Shown piece after piece: positions 7,283 through 12,303 of a stretch of 14,498 bases of DNA (the first letter of the stretch is position 1; every line of letters begins with the position of its first letter). The position numbers and the translations under genes are program-made. The stretch comes from Candidatus Magasanikiibacteriota bacterium (GTDB lineage: Bacteria; Patescibacteriota; Patescibacteriia; Magasanikbacterales; UBA922): contig JAAZJX010000049.1 of assembly GCA_012800155.1 (NCBI GenBank), forward strand, positions 1 through 14,498, in the 5' to 3' direction. A model generated the notes under the pieces. That model had not been told where the DNA came from and searched no databases. It saw only the letters and a program-made list of their open reading frames with translations.

Positions 7283-9013
7283 TTAATCTCGTGTAACTCT
7301 CAAAACTTCTTCAATAGTAGTAATACCAAGTTTTGATTTTATCAATCCATCTTCCATCATTGTGATCATGCCTTTTTTTCTTGCTAAATCTTTTATTTCG
7401 TTAGCTTCTGCTTTTTCATTTATTTTTTTAGCCATTTCAGCATCAATATCCATTACTTCATAAATACCAAGACGCCCTTTGTAACCAGTGTTGTCGCAAC
7501 GCCTACATCCTTTGCCATGATAAAAAGTAATATTTTCTAAATTTTTTTCTTTAGCAGTTAATTTAATTTTTTGACCAAGAAAAAGATTTTGAATTTTTTT
7601 GTTATCAAAAAGTCTAGAGAGTTCTTGTATTTCATTTTTTTCTAGGTGATATTCTTTTTTACAATATTCACAAATTTTTCTTACTAAACGCTGAGCTATA
7701 ATAATATTAGCAGTAAAAGCAATTAAGAAAGGAGGTACATTCATATCAATTAAACGAGGTAGAGTAGTTGGAGCATCATTAGTGTGTAAGGTAGATAAAA
7801 CTAAGTGTCCAGTCATGGCAGCATGAATAGCAATTTCAGCAGTTTCTTTATCACGAATTTCTCCAACCATAATAATGTCTGGATCTTGGCGTAAAAAAGC
7901 TCGTAATCCGGAAGCAAAGGTAAAACCAATTTGTGGATTGATCTGACTTTGATTGATTCCTTTGACATGATATTCAATAGGATCTTCAATTGTAGAAATA
8001 TTTACATCTGGCTGATTTAGAATGCCTAATATTGAATATAGTGTAGTAGTTTTACCAGATCCAGTTGGACCAGTAACTAAAATCATTCCATGAGGTTTTT
8101 GAATAGCTTTTTCAACAATTTTTTTTGGTTCAGGTAAAAATCCAAGTTGATCAAGAGATAATGGTTTTTGTCCTTCATGAAGAATACGCATAACAATTTT
8201 TTCACCATCATAGACAGGAATTATAGAAACACGAAAAGATAATTTTTTATCTCGGAGTTGCATTTTCATACGACCGTCTTGAGGTTTCATGTGTTCATCA
8301 ATTTTTAATTTAGCTAAAACTTTGACTCTAGCAATAATTCCATTTTGAACATTTTTTGGCAAGGTCATGACATTTTTCAAAACACCATCTACTCGATAGC
8401 GCACATCTACTTCTTTTTCACTTGGTTCAATGTGAATATCAGAAGCTCCTTCATAAACAGCATGTTCTAAAATACTATTTACTATGTTGATAATAGGTAA
8501 TTCTTCAGCAACTTTTTGTAGATCAGATTCTGAAGTTTTGCTTGGTTCAGATAATCTTTGAATTGCAACATTACTTTCTAGATCAGCATGATAACGATGA
8601 AGAGCATCTTTGATATCTGTTGGAGTAGTTAAAAAGACAATAGGATTTAAACCAGTTTTGCGATGGATAAATTCAATTGTTTGGATATTTCTTGGATCAA
8701 GCATTGCTAGGTTGATATTATTTTTATCTTTTTCAAAAGCTATTACTTGATGAGTTTGAGCAAGTGGAGCAGGAATAACATCTAAAACACTTTTTTTAAT
8801 TTCTTTACCTTTTAATAAAACAAAAGGAACAGACATTTTTTCAGCGGCTGATTCATAAAGTTTGGTTTCTTCAATTATTTCACTATCTTCAACAAGCCAA
8901 GTTTCAAGATCTTTATTTTTTTGATTGGCTTGTTTTTGATATTTATTTATATCTGCTTCACTAAATTTGAATGTTTTAGTGAGAATTTCATGTAATATTT
9001 CTGTAGGTAACAT
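7283..9013 (-). CDS. pilB: Type IV pilus extension ATPase (PilB/GspE family)
   Basis: This is the cytoplasmic hexameric ATPase that powers pilus assembly. The 576 residues contain an N-terminal MshEN/T2SSE_N domain (about 15-145), an N2 domain beginning near ASDIHIEP (190-197), Walker A GPTGSGKT (315-322), the Asp-box region TIEDPIE (341-347), Walker B ending in VGEIRD (383-388), and the His box TGHLVLSTLHT (401-411). Zinc-knuckle cysteines are C448, C451, C503 and C506. The tetracysteine site and MshEN domain favour PilB over the retraction ATPase PilT, which is not encoded here. Length is normal. The start is ATG 9013 with no Shine-Dalgarno, a few nt after the predicted transcription start. 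pilC follows downstream. Confidence 0.95.
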   Translation of the reverse strand: MLPTEILHEILTKTFKFSEADINKYQKQANQKNKDLETWLVEDSEIIEETKLYESAAEKMSVPFVLLKGKEIKKSVLDVIPAPLAQTHQVIAFEKDKNNINLAMLDPRNIQTIEFIHRKTGLNPIVFLTTPTDIKDALHRYHADLESNVAIQRLSEPSKTSESDLQKVAEELPIINIVNSILEHAVYEGASDIHIEPSEKEVDVRYRVDGVLKNVMTLPKNVQNGIIARVKVLAKLKIDEHMKPQDGRMKMQLRDKKLSFRVSIIPVYDGEKIVMRILHEGQKPLSLDQLGFLPEPKKIVEKAIQKPHGMILVTGPTGSGKTTTLYSILGILNQPDVNISTIEDPIEYHVKGINQSQINPQIGFTFASGLRAFLRQDPDIIMVGEIRDKETAEIAIHAAMTGHLVLSTLHTNDAPTTLPRLIDMNVPPFLIAFTANIIIAQRLVRKICEYCKKEYHLEKNEIQELSRLFDNKKIQNLFLGQKIKLTAKEKNLENITFYHGKGCRRCDNTGYKGRLGIYEVMDIDAEMAKKINEKAEANEIKDLARKKGMITMMEDGLIKSKLGITTIEEVLRVTRD

Positions 9014-9035
9014 ATTTTTTTAAAAAAGTAATTTT

Positions 9036-9044
9036 ATTATACCA
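9036..9044 (-). promoter_or_regulatory. Extended -10 promoter of pilB
   Basis: The minus strand reads TGG directly before a consensus TATAAT (9041-9036), an extended -10. No good -35 lies 16-18 bp upstream. Initiation near 9029 would leave a leader of only about 15 nt. Confidence 0.55.
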
Positions 9045-9190
9045 TAAATTAATCCTTAATTGCTAATTATTTATTATTTTTGTAAAGGTAAGAATTTGAG
9101 AATGTTCAATATGCTTAAATTTTTATGTGTAGGAAAAGTATGTGAAAATAGTTGTTGAATATTTTTAATGATTTATAAATTAAATTAATC

Positions 9191-9219
9191 TTGACAAAAA
9201 CATTTTATCTTGATATATT
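9191..9219 (+). promoter_or_regulatory. Strong sigma70-type promoter of rpsF-ssb-rpsR
   Basis: Consensus TTGACA (9191-9196), a 17-bp spacer and TATATT (9214-9219). Initiation near 9226 leaves a leader of about 77 nt before rpsF. The rest of the 9014-9302 gap, outside this, the leader and the pilB promoter, shows only AT-rich sequence. Confidence 0.85.
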
Positions 9220-9225
9220 ATTCGC

Positions 9226-9302
9226 AATTATCAGCGCTAAGTTAGTGGTTTGTTGGTCGTAGCAAACAAGAGGGTACTAACTACTAATAAATAAAAAGAT
9301 TT
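9226..9302 (+). promoter_or_regulatory. Folded leader of the rpsF operon
   Basis: An outer 7-bp stem AGTTAGT/ACTAACT (9240-9246, 9276-9282) encloses an inner stem (9248-9254 with 9261-9267, one G-U pair) capped by a 6-nt loop. An asymmetric internal loop of 8 nt lies on the 3' side. Bacterial rpsF leaders often carry a site bound by the S6:S18 complex, and both proteins are encoded in this operon. I see no CCG trinucleotide of the published S6:S18 motif in the internal loop, so the match is not established. Confidence 0.5.
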
Positions 9303-9890
9303 ATGAATCATTATGAATTGCTTTTTGTTTTACCAGGAACTTTGAGTGAAAATGAAACTGAACCATTGGTAAACAAAATAAAGACTATTATTGAAAAAAA
9401 TGGTGGTCAAAAATTGACTGTTGCTGAGTTAGAAAAAAGACGCTTGGCTTATCCAATGAAACATATTCGTTATGGATATTTTGGTTTAGCTTATTTTGAA
9501 GCTGAGCCAGAAATGGTCAAGAAAATGGAAGCAGGATTTGTTTTGGATAGAGATTTTTTGCGTACTTTTGTAAAAAAAATTAATCCTAAGACTCATACTT
9601 TGCGGGAGATTAACTTTGGTCAAATACCAACTGTTGGTACTGAATCACAACCTTCTGCTTCTATAAGAAAAAGTCAAGAAGAAGAGTTTGCTACTATTAA
9701 CAAAAAAACTGAAATAGAAGAAACTCCAGAGGTAGAAGAAGTTAGGGAAGAAATTTTTGATGATGAAGAATTAAGCAAAGAAAAAAAATCAGTCAAAAAA
9801 TCAACTGTAAAAAAAGAAGAAAAAATTAATTTAGATGACATTGATAAAAAATTGGATGAAATTTTGGATATTGATCTAAATAAGGTATAA
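9303..9890 (+). CDS. rpsF: 30S ribosomal protein S6 with a long C-terminal extension
   Basis: S6 binds the 30S platform as a heterodimer with S18. The first 100 residues are a complete S6 fold: MNHYELLFVLPG opening strand, the AELEKRRLAYPMKHIRYGYF core, then FVLDRDFLRTFVKK. The protein continues to 195 residues, against about 95-135 in most bacteria. The extension is low-complexity and charged: an acidic block near 140-160, a Lys-rich block, then an acidic amphipathic end (INLDDIDKKLDEILDIDL). The ATG at 9303 has no Shine-Dalgarno. It is first in the operon, with ssb 30 bp and rpsR further downstream, a common bacterial gene order. The tail may be an intrinsically disordered protein- or RNA-contacting segment; that is inference. 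Confidence 0.95.
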   Translation: MNHYELLFVLPGTLSENETEPLVNKIKTIIEKNGGQKLTVAELEKRRLAYPMKHIRYGYFGLAYFEAEPEMVKKMEAGFVLDRDFLRTFVKKINPKTHTLREINFGQIPTVGTESQPSASIRKSQEEEFATINKKTEIEETPEVEEVREEIFDDEELSKEKKSVKKSTVKKEEKINLDDIDKKLDEILDIDLNKV

Positions 9891-9891
9891 T
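9864..9891 (+). promoter_or_regulatory. Possible internal promoter before ssb
   Basis: A perfect TATAAT (9886-9891) overlaps the rpsF stop codon. A poor -35 (TTGGAT, 9864-9869) lies 16 bp upstream. Such a hexamer is easily met by chance in this base composition. Confidence 0.25.
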
Positions 9892-9920
9892 GATTAAACT
9901 TAAATTCTAATTATAAAAAT

Positions 9921-10355
9921 ATGGATCTCAATAGAGCTACTATCTTGGGTCGTTTAACTCGCGATCCAGAAGTGCGCACCACACCAAATGGTCGTTCTGT
10001 CGCTAGTCTTTCAGTGGCTACCAATAGAGTTTGGATGAATCAAAATACTGGTACCAAAGAAGAAAAAGTAGAGTTTCACAATTGTGTATTGTGGGGTAAA
10101 TTAGCTGAAATTGCTGGACAATATTTGAGTAAAGGTAGAAGAGTTTATGTAGAAGGTAGATTGGAAACTCGTAATTGGACTGGTCAAGATGGAAATAAGC
10201 GTTATCGTACTGAAATTATTGTTGATAATATGATTATGCTTGATGGTCCTCGTGGTAATGTTGGAGCTAGTGAATCATATGATAATGATTCTGTTCCTTT
10301 ACCATCTGATGAAGTGATAGAAGAAGAGATCAAAGTGGAAGATATTCCATTTTAA
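9921..10355 (+). CDS. ssb: Single-stranded DNA-binding protein
   Basis: SSB coats single-stranded DNA in replication, repair and recombination and recruits partners through its C-terminal tip. The 144 residues contain the OB fold at about 1-110: MDLNRATILGRLTRDPEVR opening, TPNGRSVASLSVATNR, FHNCVLWGKLAE, and the YLSKGRRVYVEGRL strand. A short acidic linker follows and the tail ends DIPF, the canonical peptide bound by SSB partner proteins. Both domain and tail are intact, with a linker shorter than in E. coli. It is the middle gene of rpsF-ssb-rpsR, a classic arrangement. The ATG at 9921 lacks a Shine-Dalgarno. Confidence 0.96.
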   Translation: MDLNRATILGRLTRDPEVRTTPNGRSVASLSVATNRVWMNQNTGTKEEKVEFHNCVLWGKLAEIAGQYLSKGRRVYVEGRLETRNWTGQDGNKRYRTEIIVDNMIMLDGPRGNVGASESYDNDSVPLPSDEVIEEEIKVEDIPF

Positions 10356-10377
10356 TTCAAACTTCAAAAGATAAACT

Positions 10378-10602
10378 ATGAATAAAGATAAAAAAAATAT
10401 TGGAAAAGAATGTTATTTCTGTGTTGAAAATATTCGTGAAGTAGATTATAAAGATGCACAATTACTTCGTCGTTTTGTTTCTTCTTATATGAAGATTGCT
10501 CCAAGACGTCGTAGTGGTCTTTGCGCTATTCATCAAAGAAAAGTAGCTAAGGCTATTAAACAAGCTAGAATTACTGGTTTGATGGGCTTTACTGCAAAAT
10601 AA
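10378..10602 (+). CDS. rpsR: 30S ribosomal protein S18 (zinc-binding type)
   Basis: S18 pairs with S6 on the 30S platform. The 74 residues show the family core DYKDAQLLRRFVSSYMKIAPRRRSG followed by HQRKVAKAIKQARITGLMGF. CxxC at C12/C15 and CxxH at C49/H52 supply four potential zinc ligands, the C-plus form of S18 that many bacteria have replaced with a metal-free version. The ATG at 10378 follows ssb by 22 bp without a Shine-Dalgarno. It is the last gene of the operon, ahead of the strong palindromic terminator at 10657. Confidence 0.96.
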   Translation: MNKDKKNIGKECYFCVENIREVDYKDAQLLRRFVSSYMKIAPRRRSGLCAIHQRKVAKAIKQARITGLMGFTAK

Positions 10603-10656
10603 TAAAAATGTATTTTTCAAGTTTTGAATGAATAGATAAGAAATAAATTAAAATAT

Positions 10657-10684
10657 AAAACACTCTCAAATTTGAGAGTGTTTT
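10657..10684 (+). terminator. Intrinsic terminator of the rpsF-ssb-rpsR operon
   Basis: A perfect 28-bp palindrome (10657-10670 with 10671-10684) with core CACTCTC/GAGAGTG, an AT-rich tip, and A4/T4 arms. It lies 54 bp after the rpsR stop. Confidence 0.88.
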
Positions 10685-10722
10685 ATATAGTAAAATAAAT
10701 TATTATTTTTGCAAAAACTCAC

Positions 10723-10886
10723 TTGTCATTCCCGCTCTTCTTTTGTTATTCCCGTCCTCGTCTACGCGAGGATAAGCTCCGTCGAGAATCTATTTAAGGT
10801 GGGAATCTATTTCACCCTTTGTCATTCCTGCTCTCTTCTTGTCATTCCCGCGAAAGCGGGAATCTATTCAAGGCGGGAATCTAAGA
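10723..10886 (+). repeat. Cluster of REP-like GTCATTCCCG palindromic repeats
   Basis: Four copies of GTCATTCC(C/T)G-like units (about 10724, 10744, 10821, 10841) alternate with GGGAATCTA arms (about 10800, 10858, 10874). The cleanest hairpin is ATTCCCGC-GAAA-GCGGGAAT (10844-10863). Another is TCCTCG/CGAGGA (10755-10760, 10767-10772). The units are more GC-rich than their surroundings. This family is widely dispersed between genes in many bacteria, and its reading frames yield spurious VIPAKAGI-type peptides, as happens here. No real gene is present. Confidence 0.85.
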
Positions 10887-10987
10887 ATTTACAATATTTT
10901 AATTAATTTTTTTAATAAACATTATTTTTTAATCTTTATTCTATTTGTTTTTATAATTTTATTATTCTTTCTTATATTATATTTACT

Positions 10988-11158
10988 GGATTCTCGTTTT
11001 GCGCCTTCGCTAAAGCTTCAGCGACACACAGCCACGGGAATGACAATTATGTTTGCCAACACCCCTCCGCCTTCGCTGAAGCTACGGCGAGATGAACCTA
11101 CCCCCCTTCCGCCTTCAGCGAGACAGGTCCGCCTTCGCTGAAGCTACGGCAAGACAGG
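10988..11158 (-). repeat. Second repeat cluster: inverted REP-like copy with CGCCTTCGCTGAAGC units
   Basis: Four related units lie at 11002-11023, 11066-11091, 11108-11127 and 11128-11158. They share (TC)CGCCTTCGCTGAAGCT(A/T)C(A/G)GCG; the third has lost its middle part. The first sits inside an inverted copy of the neighbouring repeat family, bounded by GGATTCTCG (10989-10997) and CGGGAATGACAA (11035-11046). Each unit is self-complementary around GCTGAAGC or GCTAAAGC. The AT-rich 100 bp between the two clusters holds nothing I can identify. Confidence 0.75.
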
Positions 11159-11196
11159 CAAGGGGAATAGTTTTTTTCGTCTTTTTATTTATCCAC

Positions 11197-11219
11197 AAGT
11201 GCACTTGCAATGTGCACTT
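11197..11219 (+). promoter_or_regulatory. Paired GTGCAC palindromes: candidate operator
   Basis: AAGTGCACTT (11197-11206) is a perfect 10-bp palindrome and GTGCACTT recurs at 11212-11219, 13 bp further on. The pair overlaps the -35 box and spacer of the predicted promoter for the three-gene module. Ribbon-helix-helix proteins bind such short repeated palindromes and commonly repress their own operons; the first gene of the module is one. Assigning it as operator is inference. Confidence 0.5.
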
Positions 11220-11233
11220 AGAAGGTGTAATAT
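11205..11233 (+). promoter_or_regulatory. Promoter of the RHH / middle-gene / MazF-like module
   Basis: TTGCAA (11205-11210), a 17-bp spacer and TAATAT (11228-11233), with TG just before the -10. The likely start of transcription near 11240 leaves a leader of about 35 nt. Confidence 0.6.
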
Positions 11234-11274
11234 AAATAATGAGTGCTTATTAGTAAAATAACAGAAATAAAAAT

Positions 11275-11475
11275 ATGACTAAAGCTAATAAAAAAGAAAC
11301 TATTGAAAGATTGGTAATAAAAATTCCTAAAGATTTAGCTGATTATCTACGAAAGACTTTTCCTCATGGAAAGAGGAGTAAATTTTTAGCTGAATGTATT
11401 AAAAATTATAAAAATAAACGAGAAATAGAAGATATGGAAGAAAAATTACGGTTTGCTAGTAAGAAAAGACAATGA
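11275..11475 (+). CDS. Ribbon-helix-helix DNA-binding protein, antitoxin-like
   Basis: 66 residues with the compact RHH (CopG/MetJ/Arc) pattern. A basic strand ERLVIKIP (11-18) is followed by helix KDLADYLRKTF (19-29), a turn at HGKRS, helix SKFLAECIKNYKN (35-47), and a charged helical C-terminus. Dimeric RHH proteins insert the paired strand into the DNA major groove; type II antitoxins of this class also bind and neutralise the toxin with the C-terminal segment. It is the first of three closely spaced genes ending in a MazF-fold protein, and candidate operator boxes lie just upstream. No Shine-Dalgarno precedes the ATG. A stand-alone repressor role cannot be excluded. Confidence 0.82.
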   Translation: MTKANKKETIERLVIKIPKDLADYLRKTFPHGKRSKFLAECIKNYKNKREIEDMEEKLRFASKKRQ

Positions 11476-11497
11476 ATTAATTTTAAATTTTAATTAT

Positions 11498-11773
11498 ATG
11501 GTTAATCAACTTATTTCTCTAGATATGTTAGAAAATTTGACCAACAAAGAAAAAATTTTTGTGGAGAATTTTATTAACAAAATTGAAGAAGATAAAGAAT
11601 TAACTATGAAATTTTGTTTTTATATAGCAGATATGATTGATGATAAGGAAATGGTGGAAGAGTTTAAACAGTTATCAAAAGATATTCAAAAGAAAGCTTG
11701 TGTAGAATATTTAGTGATTGGTTTGATTGCAGGTAATTTAAAATTAAATGAAATTTCTGAATTATATAAATAA
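11498..11773 (+). CDS. Small helical protein of unknown function, middle gene of a TA-like module
   Basis: 91 residues from ATG 11498, 22 bp after the RHH gene. A TTG at 11453 could extend it by 15 codons over the end of that gene, but the added residues look like out-of-frame sequence. The protein has an acidic character and reads as predominantly alpha-helical throughout (EKIFVENFINKIEEDKELT, then FKQLSKDIQKKACVEYLVIG). It contains two Cys and no catalytic motif I recognise. It meets the MazF-like gene at its 3' end: 4 bp before ATG 11778, or overlapping if ATG 11748 is used, so translation is probably coupled. Position suggests an accessory neutralising or chaperone-like partner; this is inference from context only. 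Confidence 0.7.
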   Translation: MVNQLISLDMLENLTNKEKIFVENFINKIEEDKELTMKFCFYIADMIDDKEMVEEFKQLSKDIQKKACVEYLVIGLIAGNLKLNEISELYK

Positions 11774-11777
11774 AAAT

Positions 11778-12143
11778 ATGGGTTTTGATTTAGATAAAAT
11801 GTATTGTGGCAAGATTAGACGAGGAGATCTTTTTATTTATGAAGTAAATGAAGTAGAAAAGTTGGCAGTAGTTTTACAAGATGATATTTTGAATGAAGGT
11901 CTGCCAACTGTTATTTGTGCTATGGTAGAACCATACAAAGTTGGTGAGGAAGTTTTTCCTAATGAAGTTATGTTAGAAAAAAAAGTTACAGGTTTTGATA
12001 AAGATGGTATTTGTATGCTTCATAAAATTATTACAGTTGATCGAAGAAAGATGATTGCGAAAAAAGGTGAATTAAGTCAAGAAAAATTATTTGAAGTTTT
12101 AGAAGCATTAGATATAAATTTAGGAAGATTTAGGGATCAGTAA
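11778..12143 (+). CDS. MazF/PemK-fold protein lacking canonical catalytic residues
   Basis: 121 residues from ATG 11778 (ATG 11748 would add ten by overlapping the previous gene). The layout follows MazF: KIRRGDLFIYEV opening strand (12-23), AVVLQDD (30-36, compare VLVIQND), PTVICAMV (43-50), FDKDGICMLHKIITVDRRKM (73-92, compare RDSVILLEQIRTIDKQRL), and a final helix FEVLEALDINLG. MazF proteins are ribosome-independent mRNA endonucleases whose active site uses an Arg before the VLVIQND strand (B. subtilis R25) and a Thr after the third strand (T48). By hand alignment these are Lys28 and Val50, and the loop before strand 2 is shortened. It may be an inactive or differently acting homologue. 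The fold call is good; toxicity is unproven. Confidence 0.78.
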   Translation: MGFDLDKMYCGKIRRGDLFIYEVNEVEKLAVVLQDDILNEGLPTVICAMVEPYKVGEEVFPNEVMLEKKVTGFDKDGICMLHKIITVDRRKMIAKKGELSQEKLFEVLEALDINLGRFRDQ

Positions 12144-12203
12144 GAGAATAAAATTCTATTTTGTGAGAGAGAATAGAATAAGAAAGTTCTTTACAATAAA
12201 ATT

Positions 12204-12267
12204 AAAGTTTACTCTCTTTTTGTCTTTTATTTATGAATAGTAGATAGAAAGGGAGTAAACTTTTTTT
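12204..12267 (+). terminator. Long hairpin with U-tract: terminator of the module or attenuator of the next gene
   Basis: A 17-bp stem (12204-12220 with 12247-12263) has 11 perfect outer pairs (AAAGTTTACTC/GAGTAAACTTT), then two G-U pairs among the inner ones, and a 26-nt loop. T7 follows immediately, then a further T-rich run. It lies 60 bp after the MazF-like gene and 40 bp before the methyltransferase-like gene. No promoter is visible after it, so transcription of the downstream gene may have to pass through it. Confidence 0.7.
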
Positions 12268-12280
12268 GTTTTATTTTTAA

Positions 12281-12299
12281 GCCGAAAGGCAAAGGAGGT
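12281..12299 (+). promoter_or_regulatory. GCC-GAAA-GGC mini-hairpin and near-perfect Shine-Dalgarno
   Basis: GCCGAAAGGC (12281-12290) can form a 3-bp stem closed by a GAAA tetraloop. AAAGGAGGT (12291-12299) follows, almost fully complementary to the 16S anti-SD, with AGGAGG 5 nt before ATG 12304. It fixes that start. No other gene in the window has such a site. Confidence 0.85.
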
Positions 12300-12303
12300 T
12301 GTC

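Noticed and set aside
10709..11141. Two overlapping open frames in the repeat region, one with a TM-like stretch
   Set aside because: Their peptides are translations of REP-like repeats (VIPAKAGI-type) joined to AT-rich DNA. They have no credible starts or coding character.
10723..11158. Possible CRISPR array
   Set aside because: Repeat units are palindromic, irregularly spaced and in both orientations, with no uniform spacers and no cas genes.
11189..11197. Perfect DnaA-box-like TTATCCACA
   Set aside because: I noticed only one such site, with no cluster, no dnaA/dnaN and no AT-rich unwinding element. A single 9-mer is expected by chance often enough, so it is not called an origin.
12153..12179. 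ATTCTATT/AATAGAAT hairpin after the MazF-like gene as its terminator
   Set aside because: It has no U-tract on the plus strand, and the hairpin at 12204-12267 is a much better candidate.
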